Positions 22,050 through 32,489 of a stretch of DNA of 64,000 nt are shown here, in pieces. Under the pieces are notes generated by a model, which ran no database searches, was not told the DNA's origin, and was given only the letters and a program-made list of their open reading frames with translations. The translations under genes were made by a program, and so were the position numbers. The stretch spans positions 2,243,320 to 2,307,319 of the forward strand of contig NW_026089624.1 in assembly GCF_024586455.1 (NCBI RefSeq), given 5' to 3'. This DNA is from Bactrocera neohumeralis (lineage: Eukaryota > Arthropoda > Insecta > Diptera > Tephritidae). Numbering within the stretch: position 1 is the first letter of the stretch; every line of letters starts with the position of its first letter.

Positions 22050-23420
22050 TTGTCTAATCCTTCCTTAATGATTTAGTTATTTTGGTGTGCGTTTGTTTGG
22101 TGCGCGTTCTAGTGAGTTCTATTCTCCGCTGTTGTTCTCGAGCACTGCAGGTTTTTGTCATTTGGCGGGTTTTCGGACACCGCATTCTATTTATCTTTTG
22201 CTCTTATCGTTTGGTCTACTCGGTTTTCTAGGGTTGAGTTAATACCGAATACACTCTTCAGGTATCGCCTCTGTTATTCATATTATGGACAATGAAACCA
22301 CGTATGCTCTACATTCTCAATTTTCTCGTCACCGCAATTATCACTTATATCATTATTTTCATTTTTTAAACGTTTCAAAAATGCTTTGAAAAGGCCTTGT
22401 TTTGAGAAAATGTGAGTTTATTAAAAATATACCACGCCATGTAGTCTTTTTAGCCCTGGGGCAATATTGGGAATCCGCCGGAACGTCCAACTTCTATTTC
22501 GACTGCCTTGCCACCGCCTTTGCCAACCGTAAGTCCGTTACCGGCTTTTTAGTCTCTTTGGCTAAGATATATAAAGGATGTAAGCCCACGATAACAAGGG
22601 CAACGTCTTCCGGCACTGTACGAAAGGCGAAGTGCTATGGTAAGCCATCGGTGACTTTAAATATATTGCTTGTAGCGGTTACTTGTTTTGTAATTTAGAA
22701 TTCTGTCCTTAAAATAACTGACATTATTTTGTACTGGTACGGGTTGCACGGAGAAGATTTTTAGAGCAGTCAATATGCTATGCCAGGATGCTGACCATAC
22801 AGTATTGCTTTGTTCCGCCCTTCCGTCGTTTCCTACTAATAACCTTTTCGGCCAGTGTCTTCAGCTTTATCACAGCTTGATATATATACTATATGTATAA
22901 CTCAAAGATTTTTCCGGCGGAGTGTCCATGTTTTTAATAGTCGCTGTTTTCAGCACTATGATAAGAATTCCAACTGGTCCCGGAGCTTTAGATGGGTTTA
23001 ACCGGCCACATGCTTCCCGAATTAGTTCTTTTGAAAATATCGGTATATCTTTGGCTACTTCCATAATCTCATCATAAAGTTGGTGTCGGAAAGAGTGCCG
23101 ATTCTATTCTGGCCAATATTGAGGGGGAGATTGGCATTTCCTTACGAGAATGAAGTTTCTCCATTATATACTAGCCTCCAGGCATTGTCTTCACCGTCGT
23201 CGCAGAGTTTTAGATAGCATTCTAGTTTGCTTCTCTTAATAGATAGCTTAAATGGTTTCCTTTTGTCCTTGAACTGTCTTTGAAGGAGACTTTGTTGAGA
23301 GGTGCCACGTGACATTTGATATAAACACCTGGCTTGCTGGCATTCTTTTCGAAGTTTCGTAATCGTGCCGTTCCACCAATATAGTGGGAGGTGATGGTTG
23401 CGTCATGTATGCTTCGCTAT
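22050..23420 (-). pseudogene. R1-like non-LTR retrotransposon ORF2 relic
   Basis: On the minus strand, 23230-23400 reads WWNGTITKLRKECQQARCLYQ and later KRSKLECYLKLCDD, the endonuclease-RT linker typical of R1-type elements. At 22960-23064 it reads ELIREACGRLNPSKAPGP, the RT entry motif. At 22480-22640 the frame VALVIVGLHPLYILAKE resembles the post-RT R1 region, and at 22260-22340 CGDEKIENVEHTWFHCP resembles the C-terminal Cys/His motif. The RT palm is gone. Stops and frameshifts are many. R1 elements usually sit in rDNA, but relatives disperse; no rDNA is seen here. Confidence 0.65.
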
Positions 23421-23885
23421 TGATGCGTATCTGAAGACGAGTAATAATTATTTAGGCGGAACTATTTGCTGAAAGCGGAATATCGTGTAAAGTAGTTGGT
23501 TTAAAAACTTCGACAATGGCTTAGGTTCAGTTGTAATAACCGCATTTTCACATAAGTTTTAGGTACATGGATGTTAATGTAAATATGGAAGATACTATCT
23601 CCGAATTTCAATAATATATTTTAAAGTTTTACAAACACTTTCGGTATCAAGTTTGACATTGACACTGTTACTTATAAAGTGAGGGTCTGATTTCGCCTAT
23701 TTTTGGAAAAGAGTTTATTTTTCAAAAATGTCATTTGTGCAAGTTTTGCTGCAATAACTTCATTATAACTTGAATTTTTATTTTGTAAAGTAAAATAATT
23801 ATAACGAATTAGCTGACCCCGCAAGCGTTGTCCTGCGTGAAACTATGTGTTTTGAAATGGAAAGAAAGTTGAATTTATATTGTCT
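23421..23885. other. No recognisable feature
   Basis: Nothing motif-like is seen on either strand between the R1-like relic and the Helitron. Confidence 0.4.
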
Positions 23886-23891
23886 TGAAAA

Positions 23892-25475
23892 TCATTTATT
23901 TGCGATTTTTCTACATTTTTTTTCAATGTAACGCAGCTTGATAAACAACATTCTTTGGTTCAAGGCCACGTATATCTGACCATGTGAAAAACATAGAATT
24001 TCCAGATTTAGGCCACACACTACTAGCGACAATCCTTGTGTCTTGTTTATTGTCATCGCAAATGCAACTTTCCCTGGAAACTGAATACGTTTGAACTGAA
24101 ATGGCAAATCGTTGGAACTCAAAGGAATTCGTAGAATCAAGCATTCTGCCTCCTTGTATTCGATAGCTGCGTCACAATCAGTCGAGTTCCATTCCACAGT
24201 TTCGGCGCATGAAGATTGCGAAACATAAGAATGATCCAACTTTTAGATGCAAAGGATGCGGCGGCATATCAAGTCTCTCCATAGGTTTTAGAAATCAAAC
24301 TCGATAACTCACGGCTTCGTCTTCATTGTCAAGACGATGGATCGATTTTTATGATCAGTATTTTTGGCAGCTAAAATTGCGCGTGCACTCAAGCAATCGT
24401 AGTTACGATAATTTGGCCAATGGAATTTGGAAGTATCAACCGGAATTTGACCATTTCCAATTCTTAGCGAATGTAATGTAAAATTTCTTCGACTTTTTTT
24501 TTCATATCCCATATTTGACGCGGATTTGAAGGCTGATATGCCGAAATGATCATCGTGTAAAGTGTACGAACTTCAGTGGCATGCGAAGTAGCTATTGCAT
24601 CGTCCATCGTTTGATTCCAGTGGTGGATTGTATAATTTAGTCCTATTGCATTAGTTGACAACACACGTGGATGTCCATCTATTGCTTGCCGTTGCTTTTT
24701 GTGTAACCATTTCTTCGACGATACATTCCATGTATAATATCAAGGCATTTCCAAATTTCTCGCAAACGGATCACTGACGCAATTTGAGTAAAAACTCGTC
24801 AATGCCACTCTTTGGTTTTCTTAAATGAATTGGGAGATGCACAGCAGTCGGAAAACGTTCATGAATTGCTTGATTTCACCAAACTGCAATAGTCATGATT
24901 ATTATGAGTTTGAATGCGAATTAGACAATAGTGGCGAATATGGTACGGTCACTGTGTTGTCAACTTCGATAGTCACTCCTTTAAATTAAATGCTGAATGT
25001 TCTACCATTGTCGTCTGGTGAGCGACGCCGATAGAGTCGAATATCCATAATTTACAGCTTGCGTTTCCGAAAAAAAAGCACATGGATATTGTTTCGTGCA
25101 TTTACTATATTGTTAGACATACAAACCGAAGTGGGGTTGTGGTTGGTTATGTTTTTATTGGTTTCCGCCACTTCGTATAAATATGGATCTACGTTGTTTC
25201 AAGATACAGTCCATCAAACATCGTAGCTGGTGCTTGAAAAATTGTGCTGTAATATCTTTACGATCTTGTTGATTGATTGCGATTCAACAATTCCGTAATC
25301 TACGGGCATTTTGCATTGCAAGTGAATGTAACAAACAAATCCGCCCGTCCCTAATTTCGCATGCATGTGGTCGCATCCTGCGAGCACTCGTACATGTGCT
25401 TTGGGCTGCCAATGAATATTGAAAGCAAAAAGGGCGCCGACCGATATTAGCGCGACTTCTTCGTGGCATCGTAAC
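23892..25475 (-). pseudogene. Helitron Rep/helicase ORF with large deletions
   Basis: Minus-strand order: the start MPRRSRANIGRR near 25470, then a Rep-type region (AGCDHMHAKLG / LFVTFTCNAKCP) at 25214-25470 directly joined to the N-terminus, then DNA with only weak matches, then a pre-helicase segment (TEVRTLYTMI, QPSNPRQIW) at 24464-24664, a helicase segment (LRIGNGQIPVD, LSARAILAAKN) at 24309-24512, and the C-terminus (LPFQFKRIQFPGKVAFAMTI, NKTQG) at 23892-24239. In Helitrons the order is Rep then PIF1-type helicase, so this is one element with internal deletions. Walker A and B are missing. It cannot be active. Confidence 0.75.
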
Positions 25476-25509
25476 AAATTTCAATCTGTAATTGATCTAC
25501 TGTGGCTAC

Positions 25510-26636
25510 ATTTTTATACCCTGAACAGGGTATATTAAGTTTGTCACGAAGTTTGTAACACCCAGAAGGAATCGTCGGAGACCCTATAAAGTATATATGT
25601 ATATAAATGATCAGTATGTCGAGCTGAATCGATTTAGCCATGTCCGTCTGTCTGTCTGTATATATACGAACTAGTCCCTCAGTTCTTAAGATATCGTTTT
25701 GAAATTTTGCAAACGTCATTTTCTCTTCAAGAAGCTGCTCATTTGTCGGAACGGCCCATATCAGACCACTATAACATATAGCTGCCATACAAACTGAAGG
25801 ATCGGAATCAAATGCTTGTATGGAAAACTTTCACATTTGACAAGATATATTCACGACATTTGGTATATGTTATTTTCTAAGGCAACAATGGAATCTCCAA
25901 AGAAATTGTTCAGATCGGTTAACTATAGCATATAGCTGCCATACAAACTGAACGAACGGAATCAAGCTCTTGTATGGAAAACTTTCACATTTGATAAGAT
26001 ATATTCACGAAATTTGGTATATGTTTTTTTCTAAGCCAACAATGTAATCTCCGAAGAAATTGTTCAGATCGGTTAACTATAGCATATAGCTGCCATACAA
26101 ATTGAACGATCGGAATCAAGCTCTTGTATGGACAACTTTCACAGTTGACAAGATATATTAATGGAATTTGGTATATATTATTTTCTAAGGCAACAATGTA
26201 ATCTCCGAAGAAATTGTTCACATCGGTTAACTAAAGCATATAGCTGCCATACAAACTGAACGATTAGAATCAAGTTCTTGTATGGACAACTTTCACATTT
26301 GACAAGATATATTAACGAAATTTGGTATATGTTATTTTCTAAGGCAACAATGTAATCTCCGAAGAAATTGTTCATATCGGTTAATTATAGCATATAGCTG
26401 CCATGCAAACTGAACGATCGGAATCAAGTTCTTGTATGGACAACTTTCACATTTGACAAGATATATTCACGAAATTTGGTAGATATTATTTTCTAAAACA
26501 GCAATGTAATCTCCGAAGAAATTGATCAGATCGGTTAACTATAGCATATAGCTTCCATACAAACTGAACACATAGTTGCTAACAGAAATGCCCCTGTGAA
26601 GGGTATTTAGCTTCGGTGCAACCGAAGTTAACGTTT
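25510..26636 (+). repeat. Dispersed repeat family D with a ~155-bp tandem array
   Basis: It begins TTTTTATACCCTGAACAGGG and ends CTTCGGTGCAACCGAAGTTAACG. The head has GTCTGTCTGT runs. From about 25750 a unit of 154-156 bp repeats: the marker ATAGCATATAGCTGCCATAC occurs near 25771, 25925, 26080, 26236, 26392 and 26548. That gives five full units plus a partial one. It is noncoding; ORFs inside merely read the repeat. Flies carry many such copies, but I cannot name the superfamily. Confidence 0.85.
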
Positions 26637-26985
26637 TTTAGATTGTAGTAAACTCTTTATGAGGAACAGTTACCCCTTAATACAATGAAATTATTATGTA
26701 CTAACGAAGACGGAAACGTTGAAGCTGGTATAAGAATCCACTGGATTGGAATTTGAAAGGGAAGTACTTTTAATACAATTGAAAAAATTTTCGTACTATT
26801 GAATTTGGCAAGAGATACCAAAGAGTTAATTTAAAAGTATTTCTTTGTTTATTTAAATTTCTAACAAATAGTTTTAAATCTTTACGAATAATATTCAATA
26901 TTTTGAGCTATCAATACTTTTAATCTCAATTTAATTTAGCTCTAATTGGTGCTCAATATTTTTGGTTAACCCGTATTTAGCTAAC
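26637..26985. other. No recognisable feature
   Basis: AT-rich sequence between family D and the next Helitron fragment. Confidence 0.45.
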
Positions 26986-26989
26986 ACAT

Positions 26990-27560
26990 ATGTATATATT
27001 CGACGGTTTTCCTATACGTGAACATGCAACATAAAGTTGCCCATGAGAAAAACATTTTCCAAATCTAAACCACAAATGAACATTGTTTGGCCTTGAGATT
27101 TATTTATCGTCATTGCAAAAGCTAAACGGACTGGAAATTGTAGAAGGGTATCGTAGAATCCGATGGTATCATTGGAATACGTGGCAACAGGACCACTTCA
27201 CCTTTAATATATATCTAGTGAATTTAAAAATTCAATTTGAATACTTACATTTTCATTTTCATTAAGAACAGTATCGATTGATTTAAAAGACATCAGATCG
27301 CCTGGTAACAACTGTTGTATTTGGAAGTTAATTTCGTAAACATCAACATTTTTGGCTGCCAAAATCCAAAATAGCCCGCTTACTGAGCCAGTTATGAGTA
27401 AGTAATTACTCTGTATATTCGAAAAAATACTCTGAATCAATTCATTATTTTAATCAAGAACAGTGCATAAATTATTTGGCAGTTTAATGCTCTTTCAACA
27501 CGCTTGCGTCGTGCCTCTCTGCTTCGCGCGTTGTTGAGGCTGCATTTTTTCGGTGGCATT
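26990..27560 (-). pseudogene. Mini-Helitron: N-terminus fused to helicase C-terminus
   Basis: The minus strand starts at about 27556 with MPPKKCSLNNARSREARRKR, like the start of Helitron proteins in this window. It then jumps to the helicase C-terminal part at 27204-27440 (ILAAKNVDVYEINFQIQQLL) and the final part at 26990-27200 (AFAMTINKSQG-like, then GLDLEN-like, in shifted frame). Everything between is deleted, so it is a non-autonomous derivative. It is a different lineage from 23892-25475, as the residues differ. Confidence 0.65.
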
Positions 27561-27749
27561 CGACTTAAAATAATAAGCTCAACGTTTAAATACTTATTAA
27601 AAAAATACAAAAACATGCTATTATAACACATTGAAACGAGGAGTGCAAAATAATTTTTAATAGAAGTTGAATAAAAATAATGAAAATAAAAATATTTGAA
27701 CAATTGTTAAAAAATTATGGGGCGCTTTTTATAATTTTTTTCATATTTA

Positions 27750-28275
27750 CTACTGTGATCAAATTGAAGGGTGAATTTTTGATTTATAATTCGCGTGTTT
27801 TTCGAAACGGTAAGTTGTTAGTACTGTTAGTGACATCTATGCTAAATTTCACGTCAGAATATTCATTAGTATTTTTAGATACGCGTCGTTTTCAGAGGCT
27901 CTAAAAGTGAATTCTTCGATTTTTACTTTGTCTAAATTTATTGAAGAAAGAAGCTATAATGCACCATCTCATATTGCATTGATTATTCGTGATCATTTCG
28001 CCACATTTTCAACTAATATCGCGCCGCAACAACCGCATTCGCCTGATTTATCTTTGTGTAACTTCTGGCTATTCAGCAAATTCACATGACCATTTGACTC
28101 AATTGAGGATATAAAAGCTGAATCGAAGAAGCCTCTGATGGCCATCACGACGGAGGATTTTTCCAAGTGCATAGATGACTCGAAAATTCGATGGCATAAG
28201 TGTATTGCAGCGGGAGGGGATTACTTTGAAGGAAATGAAATGGACAAAATTCAGCTTCTAATTTGATCACAGTAG
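27750..28275 (+). mobile_element. Internally deleted mariner, 526 bp
   Basis: The ends CTACTGTGATCAAATTGAAG at 27750 and its inverse ending at 28275 are flanked by TA on both sides (27748-27749 and 28276-28277). Inside, 27808-27940 matches the leader and start of the mariner at 11147-12447 (AGTACTGTTAGT, and the ATTCATTAGT segment). It then jumps to the catalytic end: HIALIIRDHFA, SPDLSLCNFWLF, and the FEGNE end near 28235. The third Asp is Asn here (CNFWLF). It is a clear derivative of a related mariner. Confidence 0.8.
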
Positions 28276-28429
28276 TATATGTTTAAACCACTCAATTTTG
28301 GGGTATTCAGAATCAGTTTACACCCGCGATTAATAAAAATACTAGAGTAATTTGGTGCACAATTTCTTTAATTTTTGTATATTTAAAGCACAATAAAAAT
28401 CCAAATATGTACATATGGATATATTTAAT

Positions 28430-31090
28430 TAAACGCAGCGACAAATGTTGTTGGGTTGAAATAAGATGCTGCTCGCTGGAATTGGGTTGACCCGAAGTTG
28501 ATTTTAGCTCGTGGGAACTTTGGTGCGGCGCAGTGCAGAACGGACACAGTGTGGAATCGAATAGTTGATGATCGAATTGTGAGTCGGAAGGTGTTGACGC
28601 GACGCAGTGTGTAAACGAATGTGTGTTTGCGGGCGAACTTCAGGTCGAATTGCGTCGGACGAATTGTGAGCCCTTTCCCTTTTTGTCCATCTCTTTTGAT
28701 GAGTGGGTTGATATACAGCTGTGGTGAGTTGAGTTGGTGTTGCGTTATGGTGAATTGCACTGTAGCATTAGGATGCGCCAGTTTTTCCGAGTAGAGGGGG
28801 TGGATGCTTCACTCATTTAAACATCCTGGGCCCCCTAGGCGAATATTTTGCCTAGTTTTATATATATATGTATATGCTATTGCATGTATTTCGGCGTACT
28901 GCTAGTAGAGTTGCCGAGAGCGCATTATACATGCTGTACTCGTAAATCCTAAAAATGCCTATGGTTTTAAACATAATATTTGTTATTTATTTACTTTTAG
29001 GTGCGTACGGTTCGGACCTATATTTTGCGGGTTTATCCGACTTATTGTTATAGTAAACATGTGTATGCATTGTTTGCTTTTATTAGTTTTATTTGCGGTT
29101 ATTTACAATTTCTAGTTTTATTGATTTGGTATATCGGTAATGAATTCTTTGCCCTTTCTGAAATGGTTTGCATTTTATTTATTCTTTGAAGGATAGTATC
29201 TCCACGCCTGGCTCAAATATGGCCAGAATGGGTACTCCTTAGCCCTGGAGTTAGGACTGTGACAATAGGGGGATCTTGCGAGGGGGTTGCCGTGAATGGA
29301 AAGTTCTTCGCAATTAATTTGATGCTTTGTAAAGCTGATTCCCATAAATGTTGCGTCAGTAATCATAAGTGGCGAAGGCCACCCTGGGGGGTCGAAAAGT
29401 GACAGATATTTGAATTTTTATTATTGTCAAATTGAATTCTGACATTGGTTTTTTTACCTTTATGTGGGGTATTAGAAAATTGTGGCTCTATTGGTTGTCG
29501 TACGACATACCGGCCATTATTTGATCGAGTAGTTGTGGCTTTAGAGAAGTGCTCACAATACTGATCTTTTATAATTTTGTTTGTTGTTGGAAGTTTCCTT
29601 AACTTTTGCAATTTCCTTATATTAGAATTAAGGTATTTGTCCTCAACTTGAGTTGGTATGGTGGAAACTGGTTCTGCAACTAGTCCACTTTGTATTTCGT
29701 TGTGCAGCGTTTGAATTTTTTGTGCCTTTGAGCAACATGGTGTCTCTTGTCAATTTTTAGTATTTTGGCTTTCGGGATTTGCTTTTGCAATTAAACCCGT
29801 GGTTTTTTTTAATATGCCCCCTTTTTTGGTGTGATAGCGGATAAGTACTATAGTGAAGCATTGTATGGTGTCTTTTGTGACAATGGAAGCAATTAAATTT
29901 GCTTTTGCAATTTTTGTATGTATGCGCATGTGACAGACAATTTGTGCAAAGTCTTTTTGACCTGACAAAATTATTTCGCAAGATTTAAGCTTATGCCCTC
30001 CTGTGCATAGTTCGCATGACGTGTGTTTTTTCTGTTCGGATATGAACCAGTGCGTTTTGTGAAAGCTTTTGTTTAAATTTTTGTTGCTTCTAGCTTGGGG
30101 TCTATTGAAGCTTCTATTTTGGTCGTGTTCAATGATCTTTGTTTTGATTATTTTTTCTTCTAACCTTTCCGCAATTTCATGTTGGGTGGTGAGAAAATCT
30201 TTCATATGTTGCCACGTTGGGCACCTTTTTCGTGATGAGAACGATTGCTTCCATAGAAGTAACGACTTTTCTGGTAATGCGGCGGTGCAAATGTTTACCA
30301 GAATTGAGTCCCAGCTGTCTGTGGGAATATTTAGTGTCGATAGAATCGACAAACAATTTGAAACAGTGGATTCTAGTTTGATGAATTCTACACTTGTTCG
30401 TTTCTTGATTTTTGGCAAGTTCATTAGTGTCGTTACTTGCTTATCGACCAGTTTTCATATCTAGCTTTTAGAGCTTCCCAAGCCAAATTGAAATTGTCGT
30501 CATTTAATGCGAACTGTTTGACTATTTCTCCTGCTTGACCTTTAGTTTTTATCTGAGGTGATACAATTTTTGCGCATGTGATAATTAAGGATGGTTTATG
30601 TACACGGCCGTGAACATGTCCTGGAAGGACGGCCATTCTTCATAACCTCCGTAAAAGGTTTCTGTGTCACATGCGGGCACCTCGAGGTGGATGCCTGGAC
30701 TTGCCTCTTGATATTGTTGCATTTGTGGCAGCTCTACTCTACTGTGGGGAGTAGGTGCAATTGCTTTTATTAGCTTTAATTGATCGGAGATCATAGCTTT
30801 CGTTTCTTCATATTGGTCTAAGCAGTTTTCGAAAATATCGTAAGCCGATGATTTAAAATTATGTGGCAAGTCTGAATCGTCAAATTCTATTATGGCGTCA
30901 TGAGCCGCTTGGAGACGAGCCCAGAAATTTTTAAGATTTTGGCTTTTTATTTCCAATAACGATTCCGAGTTTTCGTGAATCGGTGAAGAGGCAAATCTAA
31001 TGCAGTATCTTGTTAAACTGTCACTTTCTGAAATAAATTTAATAGCCTGTTTTGAGCGTGTAGCTCCTGCAGGCGTATATTGGTTTTTTC
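28430..31090 (-). mobile_element. BEL/Pao retrotransposon, gag plus start of pol
   Basis: The minus strand carries gag from about 31080 to 29750 and then 29363-29611 (YCEHFSKATTTRSNNGRYVV), which resembles the start of BEL/Pao RT (GRYxVRLP). The rest of pol is missing; 28430-29360 shows only short ORFs without motifs, and a T/G-rich stretch around 28440-28760. I could not find an LTR pair. A T-rich region at 31100-31140 would be its leader. Confidence 0.65.
29750..30956 (-). pseudogene. BEL/Pao gag with zinc knuckles
   Basis: It is read from about 30956 downward in three frames. 30585-30956 contains FYGGYEEWPSFQDMFTAVY, the DUF1759-type capsid motif. 30433-30636 contains AGEIVKQFALNDDNFNLAWE and ends RYENW. 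29750-30424 contains ILVNICTAALPEKSLLLWKQ, then WQHMKDFLTTQ, and Cys/His motifs HTSCELCTGGHKLKSCE; a shifted frame at 29757-29981 carries LCTNCLSHAHTYKNC and CFHCHKRHHTMLH. Gag packages the element RNA. Two or three frameshifts break it. A related gag piece is at 10430-11060. Confidence 0.75.
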
Positions 31091-31844
31091 GTTATTAACC
31101 ATTTTTGTATTTTTATTTTTTTTTTTATTTTATATATGTCGGTATATAGGCCCACCCTAATATTTGTACTTATGTTTTGTGCAACTGAGAGCTCGTTGAA
31201 GAGATCAATGCGCTATTAACATAAGTATGCACGAATTGTTTGTACGTTTATGATTATGCTTTGTTCGTAATTGAGAGCTCGTTAGAGAGATCAATTCGCT
31301 TTTTGTGCACAATCCTGCTTGTTTTTGTTTGTCAAAGAAGAAGAGGTATTGCCGAATAATTGTCAATGTGGACTTTGAATATGAAAATGTGTGTATACGA
31401 ATATGTATATGTTCAATTATTTATTTATGCTAAGCTGCCTTTTTGCTGTTTTTTTGTTAGATGTTGTTTTTTTTTTTTTTGTTTTTTAACAATTTGTTGT
31501 ATTGTTAATTTCCCAAATCGTTTATTTAATTTCTCAATCAAAGATTACTTTTTTAATAATTTTGTAATAATGTACCCTGTGTATGTAGGGTATAGCATAG
31601 ACAGATTTGTATTGCCGTATGCTTATATTCTTTCGTAATAATGAGAGGACGCGAAAACGGAATAGAAAGAAGATATTTTCTCTTGTCTATAAATACATAT
31701 TTTCATACGTAAGCAAATATGCACTTCTACATAGTTTCTATTAGAACGGCTGTCTGATATGCTTTATAGATATATGTGAATATATAAATATATAAGTATG
31801 TATTTTGGGTTTGCCGGAAATTTTTCCCAAGTAATTGCTTCAAT
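31091..31844. other. Low-complexity leader-like DNA with a ~90-bp duplication
   Basis: GAGAGCTCGTTGAAGAGATC near 31185 recurs as GAGAGCTCGTTAGAGAGATC near 31273 in a similar frame of TATG-rich DNA. Poly-T runs lie at 31115 and 31465. The plus ORF at 31360-31638 is only T-rich. No gene is supported. Confidence 0.45.
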
Positions 31845-32445
31845 CGTAGATAATTTCGTCTATCTTGGAACCAGCGTAAACACCACCAACAATGTCAGCC
31901 CAGAAATCCAACGCAGGATAACTCTTGCCAACAGGTGCTACTTCGGACTGAGTAGGCAATTGAAAAGTAAAGTCCTCTCTCGACGAACAAAAGCCAAACT
32001 CTATAAGTCGCTCATAATTTCCGTCCTGCTATATGGTGCAGAGGCTTGGACGTTGTCAACAACTGATGAGTCGACGTTGCGAGTTTTCGAGAGAAAAGTT
32101 CTGCGAAAGATTTATGGTCCTTTGCGCGTTGGCCACGGCGAATATCGCATTCGATGGAACGATGAGCTGTACGAGATATACGACGACATTGACATAGTTC
32201 AGCGAATTAAAAGACAGCGGCTACGCTGGCTAGGTCATGTTGTCCGAATGGACGAAAACACTCCAGCTCTGAAAGTATTCGACGCTGTACCCGCCGGGGG
32301 AAGCAGAGGAAGAGGAAGACCTCCACTCCGTTGGAAGGACCAAGTGGAGAAGGACCTGGCTACGCTTGGAATATCCAATTGGCGCCACGTAGCGAAAAGG
32401 AGAAACGACTGGCGCGCTGTTGTTAGCTCGGCTATAATCGCGTAA
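31798..32445 (+). CDS. C-terminal part of RTE-like reverse transcriptase
   Basis: An ATG at 31798 lies in flanking DNA; 16 flank-coded residues run into the element at 31845. The element part reads DNFVYLGTSVNTTNNV, then LLYGAEAWTLSTTDES, FERKVLRKIYGPLRVG, RLRWLGHVVRMDENTPALKV, the linker GGSRGRGRPPLRWKDQ and a conserved end WRHVAKRRNDW. It lacks the fingers, the palm and the catalytic YADD, so it cannot polymerise. It is useful as the cleanest 3' reference of the family in this window. Expression is not implied. Confidence 0.8.
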   Translation: MYFGFAGNFSQVIASIVDNFVYLGTSVNTTNNVSPEIQRRITLANRCYFGLSRQLKSKVLSRRTKAKLYKSLIISVLLYGAEAWTLSTTDESTLRVFERKVLRKIYGPLRVGHGEYRIRWNDELYEIYDDIDIVQRIKRQRLRWLGHVVRMDENTPALKVFDAVPAGGSRGRGRPPLRWKDQVEKDLATLGISNWRHVAKRRNDWRAVVSSAIIA

Positions 32446-32475
32446 GCGGTGTCTACGCCAATTAAGAAGAAGAAG
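31845..32475 (+). mobile_element. RTE-like non-LTR retrotransposon, copy e, with 12-bp target duplication
   Basis: AATTGCTTCAAT occurs at 31833-31844, directly before the copy, and at 32476-32487, directly after its AAG tail. So the copy is a 631-bp 5'-truncated insertion with a perfect target-site duplication, the signature of target-primed reverse transcription. It keeps the 3' part of the RT ORF and the short 3' end GTCTACG...(AAG)n. It looks young, because no lesion is visible in its reading frame. Confidence 0.92.
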
Positions 32476-32489
32476 AATTGCTTCAATTT

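Noticed and set aside
22050..23420. R1-like relic as evidence of a ribosomal DNA locus
   Set aside because: No 18S or 28S rRNA sequence is recognised around it.
25447..25788. Minus-strand 113-aa ORF
   Set aside because: It reads antisense through family D (including the CTGTCTGTCTG run) and shows no motif.
25750..26600. Regular repeats as a possible CRISPR array
   Set aside because: Units are ~155 bp with no short repeat/unique spacer structure, and the window is eukaryotic. It is a tandem repeat inside a dispersed element.
28430..28990. 3' LTR of the BEL/Pao element
   Set aside because: I found no matching second LTR at 31.1-34.3 kb.
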